Shown here piece by piece: positions 23,709 through 31,709 of a stretch of 36,190 nt of DNA. The notes under the pieces are model-generated. The model was given only the letters and a program-made list of their open reading frames with translations. It was not told the DNA's origin and ran no database searches. The DNA comes from Halocynthiibacter sp049608145. Lineage in GTDB: Bacteria; Pseudomonadota; Alphaproteobacteria; Rhodobacterales; Rhodobacteraceae. The position numbers and the translations under genes were made by a program. The DNA is taken from contig NZ_JBMYXF010000034.1 of NCBI RefSeq assembly GCF_049608145.1, positions 1-36,190 of the forward strand, in the 5' to 3' direction. How positions within the stretch are numbered: the first letter of the stretch is position 1; each line of letters opens with the position of its first letter.

Positions 23709-24377
23709 ATGGATAATTCCAACTGGATTGACCGCTTTATGGGTCTTTCACAACTTAAGCCTGAATTGCGTGAACGCCTGACTTCACGCAGCAAAGTCGT
23801 TACTTTGCCCGCGAATACGGTGATCTTCGGGCCGGATAAAACGCCAGAAAATCTGCTGCTATTGCTGGAAGGAACCGTGCGGGTGCAGCAGTTGTCAGAA
23901 GGCGGTCGCGAAATTGTTCTGTACCGCGTGAACGCGGGGGAAAGCTGTGTCATGACCACGGCTTGCCTGCTGGCCTATGACGATTATTCCGCAGAAGGCA
24001 TCACTGAAACAGAAGTGGTTGCCGCCGCCATCCCACGTATGGTGTTTGAGGATCTGATTTCAACGTCGGAAACCTTCAGGCGCTTTGTTTTTACGGCTTA
24101 CTCCCGCCGTATCACAGATCTATTCCAGGTCATCGAAGACATCGCCTTTCAGCGCATGGATATTCGTCTGGCACAGCGTTTGCTGGAACTTTCGCGCGAC
24201 GGGGATGTGATTAAATCCACCCATCAGAAAATGGCAGCTGAGCTTGGTACCGCACGTGAGGTCATTTCACGCCAGTTGCAGGAATTTCAACGGCGAGAGT
24301 GGGTTGCGCAAAGTCGGGGCACCATCACTTTGCTGGACAGGCCTTCGCTGGCGCGGTTGGCTGAGACGGCGGTCTGA
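23709..24377 (+). CDS. Crp/Fnr-family transcriptional regulator
   Basis: This 222-residue regulator has an N-terminal cyclic-nucleotide-binding-like domain (about 10-130) and a C-terminal Crp-type winged helix with THQKMAAELGTAREVISRQLQEFQRR. It lacks the N-terminal Fe-S cysteines of FNR; two cysteines occur in GESCVMTTACLL, a conserved-looking place for thiol sensing. The ATG at 23709 is preferred, though its ribosome site is weak and a longer frame extends upstream. The genes downstream (DUF2892, metallo-hydrolase, DUF442) often accompany this regulator subtype, suggesting control of sulfide or persulfide metabolism. It diverges from paaJ. Confidence 0.86.
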   Translation: MDNSNWIDRFMGLSQLKPELRERLTSRSKVVTLPANTVIFGPDKTPENLLLLLEGTVRVQQLSEGGREIVLYRVNAGESCVMTTACLLAYDDYSAEGITETEVVAAAIPRMVFEDLISTSETFRRFVFTAYSRRITDLFQVIEDIAFQRMDIRLAQRLLELSRDGDVIKSTHQKMAAELGTAREVISRQLQEFQRREWVAQSRGTITLLDRPSLARLAETAV

Positions 24378-24380
24378 TCC

Positions 24381-24403
24381 GTTTGGTGACAAAGTTACCA
24401 AAC
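24381..24403. promoter_or_regulatory. Inverted repeat after the Crp/Fnr gene
   Basis: GTTTGGTGAC (24381-24390) and GTTACCAAAC (24394-24403) pair over 10 positions with one G-T, around AAA. It lies 3 bases after the regulator's stop and 53 bases before the DUF2892 gene. No T-run follows, so an operator for the downstream sulfur genes, or an mRNA hairpin, is more likely than a terminator. Confidence 0.5.
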
Positions 24404-24455
24404 CATTTGTACTGTCGGGCTATCGGGTTGCAATCATAAATCCGGAGACCTGAAG

Positions 24456-24662
24456 ATGAATGCCAATGTTGGCGGCAGTGACCGCATGTTTCGCCTTATT
24501 GCAGGGTTTACCCTGCTTCTTCTGACCTGGTTTTCCGGGGTGCCTGACAGCATTCTGATCAGCGCGCTGACCACCATCGCAGGTCTGGTCTTCATCGTGA
24601 CGGGGCTTGTGCGATTCTGCCCTCTCTATACACTCTTTGGTATCAGAACCTGCCGTCGCTGA
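24456..24662 (+). CDS. DUF2892 (YgaP-like) small membrane protein
   Basis: This 68-residue protein has two hydrophobic segments (about 12-28 and 33-50) and the family tail RFCPLYTLFGIRTC. DUF2892 proteins resemble the membrane part of the rhodanese YgaP and often sit beside persulfide dioxygenase-like genes. The rhodanese domain is absent. A role in membrane handling of sulfur compounds is inferred from neighbours. GGAGACC precedes the ATG. Confidence 0.85.
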   Translation: MNANVGGSDRMFRLIAGFTLLLLTWFSGVPDSILISALTTIAGLVFIVTGLVRFCPLYTLFGIRTCRR

Positions 24663-24730
24663 CGCAGGTCTGAATTGGCAGTGCGGGGGGCACTCCGTAC
24701 ATATTTGATTTTCATGGGAGGACACCCGAG

Positions 24731-25615
24731 ATGAACGCCTATCCGATTTCCATGGAAATGGAACCCGAAGTCACCGCTTTCTTTGATCCGGCGACAAATA
24801 CCATCAGTTACGTGGTGAAAGATCCAGCCAGCAATGCCTGCGCTGTGATCGACAGTGTGATGGATATTGATTATGCAGCGGGGCGGATCACATCTGAAAA
24901 CGCTGATAAGATTATCGCGTTCATCCAGAAAAACCGGCTGGAACTTGTTTGGCAGATCGAAAGCCACGTCCATGCGGATCACCTGTCTGCCGCACCTTAT
25001 ATTCAGGGGAAATTGGGCGGTAAGGTTGGCGTTGGTCAAAACATTACCCTGGTGCAGGATGTGTTTGGGAAGGTGTTTAACGAAGGCACTGAGTTTCAAC
25101 GTGACGGCAGCCAGTTTGATCGTCTGTTTAAGGAAGGTGACGTTTACCAAGTTGGCGAGATGACCTGCTTTGCGATGCATACACCGGGACATACGCCTGC
25201 CTGTATGGTGCATGTGATGGGGAATGCCGCCTTTGTTGGGGATACGTTGTTCATGCCGGACGGCGGTTCTGCCCGGGCGGATTTTCCCGGGGGCTGTGCC
25301 GCTGAACTTTATGACAGTATTCAGCGTGTTCTGGCTTTGCCTGATGAGATGCGCCTGTTCATGTGTCATGATTATGGGCCCAATGGGCGTGAAATCCGCT
25401 GGGAAACCACGGTGGCAGAGGAAAAAGCAGGCAATATTCATGTGGGCGGCGGGAAAAGTCGCGAGGAATTTGTGAAATTCCGGACGGAACGTGACGCGAC
25501 CCTTGATATGCCGAAGCTGATTATACCTTCACTGCAAGTGAATATGCGCGCGGGTGAGCTGCCTGTAGACGAACATGGTGATCCCATGCTTAAAGTCCCG
25601 GTCAATAAGATCTGA
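24731..25615 (+). CDS. MBL-fold metallo-hydrolase, persulfide dioxygenase-like (ETHE1/Blh type)
   Basis: This 294-residue metallo-beta-lactamase-fold protein carries the metal motif HVHADH (79-84), His154 in TPGHTPACMVHV, Asp171 in FVGDTLFMPDGGSARADFPGG and His213 in MCHDYGP. The last block and the SARADFPGG signature are typical of ETHE1/Blh-like proteins, which oxidise glutathione persulfide or aid sulfide detoxification. GGGAGGA precedes the ATG by 9 bases. Upstream are the Crp/Fnr regulator and DUF2892 protein, downstream a DUF442 protein, the usual partner. The precise substrate is inferred from the family. Confidence 0.9.
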   Translation: MNAYPISMEMEPEVTAFFDPATNTISYVVKDPASNACAVIDSVMDIDYAAGRITSENADKIIAFIQKNRLELVWQIESHVHADHLSAAPYIQGKLGGKVGVGQNITLVQDVFGKVFNEGTEFQRDGSQFDRLFKEGDVYQVGEMTCFAMHTPGHTPACMVHVMGNAAFVGDTLFMPDGGSARADFPGGCAAELYDSIQRVLALPDEMRLFMCHDYGPNGREIRWETTVAEEKAGNIHVGGGKSREEFVKFRTERDATLDMPKLIIPSLQVNMRAGELPVDEHGDPMLKVPVNKI

Positions 25616-25630
25616 ATGAAGGTGAATATC

Positions 25631-25963
25631 ATGGAAATGCGTAAAATGTCCGATGTCCTGAGCGTCTGCCCGCAGATTTCAGCGGCAGATATTCCGACCT
25701 TGAAAGATGCGGGGTTTCGTACGATCATCTGCAACCGGCCAGATCACGAAGAAGCAGGGCAACCGCTGTTCAGTGAAATTCAGGCAGCGGCAGGCAGCGC
25801 GGGAATCGAAGTGCTTTACCTGCCCGTTATTTCCGGGGCGATGACACATGAGAATGTGGCTGATTTCGCCAGGGCTTTGCGAGAGGTGCAGGGCCCCGTT
25901 CTTGCATATTGCCGTTCGGGAGCGCGCTGCGCGAACCTTTGGTCACTGAGCCAGGGTTCATAA
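25631..25963 (+). CDS. DUF442 / TIGR01244-type sulfur transferase or phosphatase, C-terminally short
   Basis: This 110-residue protein has the DUF442 fold marks VCPQISAADIPTLKDAGFRTII, CNRPDHE, LPVISGAMTHENV and the catalytic loop CRSGAR (Cys94, Arg99). DUF442 domains are often fused to, or encoded beside, persulfide dioxygenases. The frame ends in LWSLSQGS, where relatives usually continue about 25-30 residues through an AAAxAGYDL-like segment. I found no matching continuation in the other two frames, so it is probably truncated, though the active loop remains. The ATG at 25631 is preferred over 25616 because AAGGTG lies 6 bases before it. Confidence 0.78.
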   Translation: MEMRKMSDVLSVCPQISAADIPTLKDAGFRTIICNRPDHEEAGQPLFSEIQAAAGSAGIEVLYLPVISGAMTHENVADFARALREVQGPVLAYCRSGARCANLWSLSQGS

Positions 25964-26371
25964 GCAGAAAATGAATGCCTGACATGGTATGTTTAAGCAG
26001 TCTGACTAAATTAAACCGCGCCGAAACCCTGATCAAACCTGGTTTTCGCCCCAATTTCAGCAAAAATTGATGCAAATTTGAACGGGTAAGCGGTGGTTTG
26101 GTTTTGGCAGGGGTTTCGGCTCCTGTCAGTCACCGAATTCACATCGAAACTTCTGTAACAATTGATAAATTAACAGGTTCCCAAATGTGAGGGGTGTCTT
26201 TCGCATCGCACAGGCTTGCGGGTTTGGTTCTGCTTGGGCATTTGTTCTGCCTTTTTTCTGACAATATGGTTAACAGGCTGTGGGATTGAGCTCTGTGTTC
26301 ATATGTGATGCGGGATTGATCTTCGCCTCAGTTTCAAGCACAAGTCAAAGGCAAGACATAAAGGACTGCCC
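25964..26371. other. 408-bp stretch without a gene before trpA
   Basis: No reading frame with coding character was found here. The sequence is AT-richer than its neighbours, with runs such as TTTTTTCTGACAATATGG near 26255. CTGACA (26258-26263) and TGGGAT 17 bases later form a weak promoter-like pair for trpA. The left part may hold the decayed 3' end of the DUF442 gene. Direct repeats of GTTCTGC occur near 26228 and 26248. No tRNA or strong hairpin is visible. Confidence 0.5.
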
Positions 26372-27163
26372 ATGACCCGTATCGATGCTAAATTCGCCGC
26401 CCTGAAAGCCGAAGGTAAGAAAGCGTTTGTTTCTTATGTGATGGCGGGTGATCCCAATTATGAACAATCGCTGGAAATCGTAAAAGGTTTGCCAGCGGCG
26501 GGTGTGGATGTGATCGAACTTGGGTTGCCTTTTACGGATCCGATGGCGGATGGCCCAACCATTCAGCTGGCCGGTCAGCGCGCGCTGGAAGCTGGCATGA
26601 CCCTGCAGAAGACACTCGATCTGGCGACAGAATTTCGTAAGGAAGATGACACAACGCCGATTGTGCTGATGGGCTATTACAACCCGATCTATTCCCGTGG
26701 CGTCGATAAATTCCTTGCCGATGCAAAAGCGGCTGGCATTGACGGGCTGATCGTGGTGGATCTGCCACCGGAAGAGGACAGCGAACTTTGCATCCCGGCC
26801 CAGGCGGCAGGCTTGAACTTTATTCGTCTCGCCACACCAACGACCGACGACAAACGCCTGCCAAAGGTTCTGCAGAACACGTCTGGCTTTGTGTATTACG
26901 TCTCTGTCACCGGCGTAACGGGTGCGGCCGAAGCAGAAGCAGGCGACGTAGGCCCAGAAGTGGCGCGCATCAAAGCCTCAACCGACCTGCCGGTGATCGT
27001 AGGCTTTGGCATCAACACGCCTGAGAAGTCAGAGGCCATTGCTTCTATCGCTGACGGCGCAGTTGTCGGGTCCGCGATTGTTAAGAAGATCGGCGAAGGC
27101 GAAAGCACCGCTGATGTCCTGGCTTTCGTGAAAACCCTCGCCGACGGCGCCCACCGCGCTTGA
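26372..27163 (+). CDS. trpA: Tryptophan synthase alpha subunit
   Basis: This 263-residue TIM-barrel enzyme cleaves indole-3-glycerol phosphate, passing indole to the beta subunit in tryptophan synthesis. The catalytic acids fall at the standard positions, Glu49 (VIELGLPF) and Asp60 (DPMADGPT), and the C-terminal phosphate loop has GFGINTPE and GAVVGSAIV. AAGGAC precedes the ATG. trpB and trpF are not adjacent in this window; the gene stands alone between a 408-bp gap and its own terminator. Confidence 0.97.
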   Translation: MTRIDAKFAALKAEGKKAFVSYVMAGDPNYEQSLEIVKGLPAAGVDVIELGLPFTDPMADGPTIQLAGQRALEAGMTLQKTLDLATEFRKEDDTTPIVLMGYYNPIYSRGVDKFLADAKAAGIDGLIVVDLPPEEDSELCIPAQAAGLNFIRLATPTTDDKRLPKVLQNTSGFVYYVSVTGVTGAAEAEAGDVGPEVARIKASTDLPVIVGFGINTPEKSEAIASIADGAVVGSAIVKKIGEGESTADVLAFVKTLADGAHRA

Positions 27164-27189
27164 TCTGACACCTAGAGCTAAGCCATTGG

Positions 27190-27216
27190 ACCCCGCTTGA
27201 TTGAGCGGGGTTTTCT
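27190..27216 (+). terminator. Rho-independent terminator after trpA
   Basis: ACCCCGCT (27190-27197) and AGCGGGGT (27204-27211) form an 8-base stem with a 6-base loop, followed by TTTTCTATTTTTC. It lies 27 bases after the trpA stop codon. Confidence 0.9.
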
Positions 27217-27273
27217 ATTTTTCAAACGGGAAACTATGATGGTTTACACTGAGCACATGCAAGCCCCGGTGTG

Positions 27274-27918
27274 TCAGTCGCCGCAGCCACCGCATCCTGA
27301 ACCGCAGTCCCCAGCGTCATCATTCGCAAAAGGATCCTTGCCCTCGAAAGTCAGGGTGAATTCCCCTTTTGTGGTCAGCCCGTTCAGAGTAGTCACATAC
27401 ATGTACAACGGGAGGGACATGAACAGCACACCGAATACAGGATTGTTGCTCTGTGAAATGGCATCCGCGCTAAAGCAGATAAACGCCGTCAAAAGACACA
27501 GTGTCAAAAATGTTCCAATCTTGTTGTGCTGTTTCCAGATACCTTGGGGCGGTGTGCCAAACAGGTCTCTGTATGCTTCAACAGTCGCTTTGTAGCCTTC
27601 TAGATGCTTTGCTCCCTGACCGCCGGGATTATGATGAACAGGTTTGCCAAGTATGTTGCAAAACCCATCCCAATAATCACGGCTGTGTTGCATGTGCAAA
27701 TGCCAGACAAGATCGACAGCTTTTGAGGGCACATTGCGTTCACCCCGCGTGGCGCACAAATACATAAACTTGTGATATTCGGTGATCGCGACATCTGCGG
27801 TTTCGCGCGAGATGTTATTTTCCACCATCAACTGATCCGTAAATGGCAATCCTGAAGCATCATCAGGCATTTTGTAATTCGAAATCAGCTCCCATAGCTG
27901 AATATTGAGAGAGGTCAT
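27274..27918 (-). CDS. GRDP-like (glycine-rich domain-containing) membrane protein with cysteine-rich tail
   Basis: This 214-residue protein has an N-terminal domain like that of glycine-rich domain-containing (GRDP, DUF1399-type) proteins: VPSKAVDLVWHLHMQHSRDYW (63-83), GKPVHHNP (91-98) and EAYRDLFG (114-121). Two hydrophobic segments follow at about 134-153 and 160-178. It ends in the short tail CGSGCGGCGD, like related bacterial membrane proteins with Gly/Cys tails. The clustered histidines and cysteines suggest metal binding, but no function is known. AGGAGG precedes the ATG at ideal spacing. It stands alone, divergent from lldD. Confidence 0.75.
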   Translation of the reverse strand: MTSLNIQLWELISNYKMPDDASGLPFTDQLMVENNISRETADVAITEYHKFMYLCATRGERNVPSKAVDLVWHLHMQHSRDYWDGFCNILGKPVHHNPGGQGAKHLEGYKATVEAYRDLFGTPPQGIWKQHNKIGTFLTLCLLTAFICFSADAISQSNNPVFGVLFMSLPLYMYVTTLNGLTTKGEFTLTFEGKDPFANDDAGDCGSGCGGCGD

Positions 27919-28070
27919 CGAAGCCTCCTATGTTTTCTCGTTCTTTGCGATTTCAGGTTAGCTCGCCAATGTAACGGTTATATGACATGAGTAAGGCGGA
28001 GTTTCCCAATACAGGAGCAGATGCCCATTGCCGCATCCCCACTCACTCCAGTTGCACCGTGCCTCACATT

Positions 28071-28091
28071 TTGGTAATGAAATTTTACCAA
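28071..28091. promoter_or_regulatory. Candidate operator upstream of lldD
   Basis: TTGGTAA (28071-28077) and TTACCAA (28085-28091) are perfect 7-base inverted repeats with a 7-base spacer, 28 bases before the lldD start. The half-site TTGGT resembles those of GntR-family lactate and pyruvate regulators (LldR, PdhR), though the spacing differs. No such regulator gene is nearby. Confidence 0.55.
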
Positions 28092-28119
28092 TTCTGGAAA
28101 TCCACCCTGGGGGACCAAA

Positions 28120-29283
28120 ATGCCTGTGATTACCTCAATCGAAGATCTCAAGCGTCTGCATAAGAAACGCGCGCCGCGTATGTTTTATGATTACGCGGAA
28201 AGCGGGTCCTGGACGGAACAGACCTTCCGCGAGAACACCTCTGACTTCGAAGCCATCCGCCTTCGTCAGCGCGTGGCGGTGGATATGTCCAACCGCACCA
28301 CAAAAAACCAGATGGTCGGCCAAGATGTGGCGATGCCGGTGGCTCTGGCCCCAGTCGGCCTGACGGGGATGCAGCATGCGGATGGTGAAATCCTGGCAGC
28401 AAAAGCCGCGGAGAAATTCGGGGTGCCCTATACGTTGTCGACCATGTCGATTTGTTCGATTGAGGACGTGGCCGAGAACGTCAACCAACCGTTCTGGTTC
28501 CAGCTTTATACGATGAACGATGATGCTTTCACCAAACAGCTGATTGAGCGCGCGAAGGCAGCGGGCTGTTCGACCCTTGTGATCACCCTTGATCTGCAGA
28601 CCCTCGGGCAACGCCACAAGGATCTAAAAAACGGCCTGTCCGCGCCGCCCAAGCTGACATTGTCTTCCATCGCTGATCTGTCCACCCGCTGGCGTTGGGG
28701 TTTGGGTATGCTGGGCACGAAGCGCCGGATGTTTGGTAATATTGTCGGCCATGTGGACGGGATCAAAGACCCCGCCGATCTGGCGGCCTGGACGGGCGAT
28801 CGTTTCGATCTGACGTTGGACTGGGAAAAAGTCGCCAAAATCCGCGACTGGTGGGGCGGCAAGGTGATCCTGAAGGGGATCCTTGATGTGGAAGACGCGA
28901 AGAAGGCTGCGGAACTGGGCGTCGATGCGATTGTTGTGTCGAACCACGGCGGGCGTCAGCTGGATGGTGCGCTTTCGTCCATCCGTATGCTGCGCCCGAT
29001 TGTTGCGGCTGTTGGGGACAAGGTTGAAGTGCATCTCGACAGTGGTATCCGCACCGGGCAGGACATTCTGAAAGCCGTTGCCATGGGCGCAAAAGGCGTG
29101 ATGATCGGCCGGGCTTACATATATGGCTTGGGGGCCATGGGCGAAGAAGGTGTGACAAAGGCGCTGGAGGTTCTGCATAAGGAAATGGATGTCTCCATGG
29201 CGCTGTGCGGACATCGCGACATCAATAATGTCGATGAGAATATCCTGCTGATCCCCGAAGATTTTGAAGGTCGTTGGGCCTGA
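28120..29283 (+). CDS. lldD: FMN-dependent L-lactate dehydrogenase (alpha-hydroxy-acid dehydrogenase family)
   Basis: This 387-residue TIM-barrel flavoprotein oxidises L-lactate to pyruvate at the inner membrane, passing electrons to quinone. Family blocks include RMFYDYAESGSWTE, LAPVGLTGMQHADGE, LKGILDVEDA with Lys252, and the active-site SNHGGRQLDG with His276 and Arg279. A basic and hydrophobic insertion around 188-210 matches the membrane-contact loop of LldD. GGGGGACC precedes the ATG. It could act on another 2-hydroxy acid, but length and motifs favour lactate. A palindrome at 28071 is a likely control site. Confidence 0.92.
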   Translation: MPVITSIEDLKRLHKKRAPRMFYDYAESGSWTEQTFRENTSDFEAIRLRQRVAVDMSNRTTKNQMVGQDVAMPVALAPVGLTGMQHADGEILAAKAAEKFGVPYTLSTMSICSIEDVAENVNQPFWFQLYTMNDDAFTKQLIERAKAAGCSTLVITLDLQTLGQRHKDLKNGLSAPPKLTLSSIADLSTRWRWGLGMLGTKRRMFGNIVGHVDGIKDPADLAAWTGDRFDLTLDWEKVAKIRDWWGGKVILKGILDVEDAKKAAELGVDAIVVSNHGGRQLDGALSSIRMLRPIVAAVGDKVEVHLDSGIRTGQDILKAVAMGAKGVMIGRAYIYGLGAMGEEGVTKALEVLHKEMDVSMALCGHRDINNVDENILLIPEDFEGRWA

Positions 29284-29294
29284 TATTGCGTATT

Positions 29295-29324
29295 GACCAC
29301 GCCCCCACTTGCCGGGGCGTGGTC
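29295..29324 (+). terminator. Strong stem-loop after lldD
   Basis: GACCACGCCCC (29295-29305) and GGGGCGTGGTC (29314-29324) form a perfect 11-base stem with an 8-base loop, 11 bases after the lldD stop. There is no T-run downstream, so it may end or stabilise the message without being a classic terminator. Confidence 0.6.
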
Positions 29325-29368
29325 CGCCGCGTAAACTTGTATCAACAATAATTGATAAGGTGAGCGGT

Positions 29369-29659
29369 ATGAATATTCTGAAGACACTGATGCTGGGTGG
29401 TATGGCTCTGACGTTGGCGGGTTGTGCCGGTATAGAAATCCCGGATCTGCGCGGCGGATTTGGCAATCGTGAAGAAGCGCCTGTGCGGCAAGATGTTGTC
29501 ACAGAACAGGCGGAGAATGTTGAAGCCGCAATTCCACAAACAGATGCAATCACATCAACAACCCTTGGCACCCCTCAGGTGGACAACACGATCGTGGACC
29601 GCAGCCCTTGCATCATTGGCGGCGATAATTCCGGTCGCCCGCACTGCCCGCAGTCATAA
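29369..29659 (+). CDS. Small hypothetical lipoprotein
   Basis: This 96-residue protein has a lipoprotein signal with the lipobox LAGC at 16-19 (MNILKTLMLGGMALTLAGC). The mature part is acidic and Thr/Gln-rich with two cysteines near the end (SPCIIGG and PHCPQS). The ATG at 29369 was chosen because AAGGTGAG precedes it and the signal begins there. It ends at a strong terminator. I do not recognise a family; outer- or inner-membrane anchoring in the periplasm is inferred from the lipobox. Confidence 0.75.
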   Translation: MNILKTLMLGGMALTLAGCAGIEIPDLRGGFGNREEAPVRQDVVTEQAENVEAAIPQTDAITSTTLGTPQVDNTIVDRSPCIIGGDNSGRPHCPQS

Positions 29660-29680
29660 ACAGGTACAATAGGTCATGTT

Positions 29681-29718
29681 GTAACGCCCTGGGTCATGAA
29701 CCCAGAGCGTTACCTTTT
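29681..29718 (+). terminator. Terminator between the lipoprotein gene and phzF-like gene
   Basis: GTAACGC-C-CTGGGT and ACCCAG-A-GCGTTAC form a 13-base stem with one internal mismatch and a CATGA loop, followed by CTTTTAT on the plus strand. It ends the lipoprotein message and may also stop the convergent phzF-like transcript. Confidence 0.85.
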
Positions 29719-30583
29719 ATGCTTCGATCATTCTTGCGTCGCCACTGACACGAACGGAGTCACCTGCTGTGCCCGTGACTTCTACATTCAACAGCGAGGG
29801 CTGGCCCATGTCTTCGCCTTGACGGATGGTAAAGTGGCCTCCGCCTTTTAGACCCGGCCAGTTCATATCAACCAGTACACCGCCCAGGGCCGCGGCTGCG
29901 GCACCGGTGGCGGGATCTTCCACAACACCACCAATGGCAAAAGCGTTGCGGGCGTGGATGAGAGTAGGGGTTTCGACGTAAAGCAGACTGATGGTGATCA
30001 GGTTTTCGCGTTCCATCAGGGTCTTGCCAGCGTCAAAATCATAGGCCATCCGCGCAAGGGTATCACGGGATTTCAGCGCCAGGATTGCATGCCGGTTGCC
30101 GGCGAAACCAAGGCGTGGCGGCAATTGTGGATTCAGATCGCTGCTGGTCAGGCCAAAAAGATCTAGAATTTCCTGAAGCAGAGTTTCATCAAGTGCATCT
30201 GACCAGGTTTCTGGTGACTGCAAGGCGGCCTGCCACCCGGTTTCAGAGGGTTGCGTGGACACCGATATTTGTGCCTCCGCCAGATCCAGATGATATATGC
30301 CTGCACCGCGGTTTTCACCAAGGATTGCACCTAAGGCAATGGTTGCATGACCGCAAAAAGGCACCTCATCTTCAGGTGAATAATATCGCACTTTCCAACG
30401 GTTCTTATCGGGGGCTGCAAAGACAGTTTCGGAGTATCCAAGATCTGCTGCAATACGTTGCATTTCATCAGGGGCCGGAAGAGTGTTACCCAGAACTACA
30501 CCCGCAGGGTTTCCCCCCTGATCGCCGTTGGCAAATGCTGCGATACGGCCGGGGGTTTGAATGGTGGCTGTAAAATCATTCAT
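29717..30583 (-). CDS. PhzF-family isomerase/epimerase-like protein
   Basis: This 288-residue protein shows PhzF-fold blocks: AFANGDQGGNPAGVVL, LGYSETVFA with the usual catalytic-type Glu, RYYSPEDEVPFCGHATIA, and VEDPATGAAAAALGG. PhzF proteins catalyse isomerisation or epimerisation by proton transfer; the substrate here is unknown and no phenazine genes are nearby. AGGAGAAA precedes the ATG. It follows the LysR gene on the same strand after 85 bases. It is probably a housekeeping-type member. Confidence 0.9.
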   Translation of the reverse strand: MNDFTATIQTPGRIAAFANGDQGGNPAGVVLGNTLPAPDEMQRIAADLGYSETVFAAPDKNRWKVRYYSPEDEVPFCGHATIALGAILGENRGAGIYHLDLAEAQISVSTQPSETGWQAALQSPETWSDALDETLLQEILDLFGLTSSDLNPQLPPRLGFAGNRHAILALKSRDTLARMAYDFDAGKTLMERENLITISLLYVETPTLIHARNAFAIGGVVEDPATGAAAAALGGVLVDMNWPGLKGGGHFTIRQGEDMGQPSLLNVEVTGTAGDSVRVSGDARMIEA

Positions 30584-30668
30584 GATAGTTTCTCCTGGAA
30601 TGAATTGATGTTACAAAGATATGGGAAGAATGATGCATAACAAAAATGAATATATTTTTTGAAACGCA

Positions 30669-31568
30669 TCAAATTTTGTGATTCTGAATGCAGTCGATTA
30701 CATCATCGCAGAACAGCTTTACCGCCTGGCGTTGGCTGCGATTTGGACGTGTCGCGAGATAGAATACTGAAGTCCAGCGTAGGTCATCGCTGCGCAATTC
30801 ACGAAACACACCCCGATCAACCCATTGCCGGGCATAGTGTGCAGGCAGTGCGCCAAGATAATGACCGCTTTCAATCAGCATGGCCATCGCTTCCATGTTG
30901 GCGACAAGAACCTGAGCTTTGGACGCGGCAAGATCTGTCGAGGCCATCATATCATAGGATCGCTGACATAGGGGGTACGAAGATAGAAGGCGCGCATTGA
31001 TGTTTTCGGCGGGCAAATTAAATACGGCATGCTTCTCGCTACAATAGAGACGATGTTCTTCGGTACAAACCTCGACGTAGTTAAGGTCAGGTAACTGGTT
31101 TCGAAACGGTGCGATTGCTACATGGATTTCCCCGGAAATCAGTTTTTGGGTCAGTTCATTTGGTGAAGCAATCAACAGTTCCAGTTGAACGTCGTTTGAA
31201 CGGCCAAGAAAGGTTTGCAAGGCAGGAACCAGCGGCAAGCCGGGCAGGCTGCTGACCGCGTCAACGACACCTATCCGCAATTCCCCGGCGATGGAGTTTC
31301 GCAATTCCAACAATTCAGCATCAAAATCTCTGGCCGATCGCAGAATATCACGGGCCATTTTATACGCGATTTCACCACGTTCGGTAAGCCGAAACCCGGC
31401 GCGCCCGCGTTCACAGACCCGATACCCCAGTCCGGTCTCTAGGTCACGAATACGGATGCTAATCGCCGATTGTGTGATCCCCAGCGCAAATTGTGCATCA
31501 GAGAAGCCGCCGCATTCAACGACGGTTACAAATGTCTCAAGGAGGGTGTTTCGGAGTAATTTCAACAA
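30669..31568 (-). CDS. LysR-family transcriptional regulator
   Basis: This 299-residue LysR-type regulator has an N-terminal winged helix (FVTVVECGGFSDAQFALGITQSAISIRIRDLE, given in part) and a periplasmic-binding-like effector domain from about residue 95. The start is a TTG at 31568 with GGAG 5 bases upstream; no ATG gives a full helix-turn-helix. It diverges from the second TRAP operon, across an AT-rich region with a CTTAT-N6-ATAAG repeat, so it most likely activates dctP-dctQ-dctM-ureohydrolase in response to the imported compound. Confidence 0.9.
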   Translation of the reverse strand: MLKLLRNTLLETFVTVVECGGFSDAQFALGITQSAISIRIRDLETGLGYRVCERGRAGFRLTERGEIAYKMARDILRSARDFDAELLELRNSIAGELRIGVVDAVSSLPGLPLVPALQTFLGRSNDVQLELLIASPNELTQKLISGEIHVAIAPFRNQLPDLNYVEVCTEEHRLYCSEKHAVFNLPAENINARLLSSYPLCQRSYDMMASTDLAASKAQVLVANMEAMAMLIESGHYLGALPAHYARQWVDRGVFRELRSDDLRWTSVFYLATRPNRSQRQAVKLFCDDVIDCIQNHKI

Positions 31569-31613
31569 GCTTGCTCCAGTTGCATCGTAACTATCTTACT
31601 TACGTGAATTTTT

Positions 31614-31629
31614 CTTATGTGAAAATAAG
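31614..31629. promoter_or_regulatory. Candidate LysR-type binding site
   Basis: CTTAT (31614-31618) and ATAAG (31625-31629) form an inverted repeat with a 6-base spacer in the 141-bp region between the LysR gene and the divergent TRAP operon. Nearby TTACGTGAA and TTATGTGAA repeat 15 bases apart (31600 and 31615). The region is strongly AT-rich, fitting a promoter. Confidence 0.5.
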
Positions 31630-31709
31630 CAAGTTAATATTTTTTCATATAATGACACGTGATGTGCTTCCGGTGATCGAATCTGAATGGGATCATGGGA
31701 GGAAACCAA

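Noticed and set aside
25977..26067. Short 29-codon frame after the DUF442 gene as its missing C-terminus
   Set aside because: The frame beginning near 25983 gives residues with no resemblance to the expected DUF442 tail, so a simple frameshift is not supported.
29717..30583. Evidence for phenazine synthesis from the PhzF-like gene
   Set aside because: PhzF-fold proteins are widespread and no other phz genes are nearby; a general isomerase is more likely.
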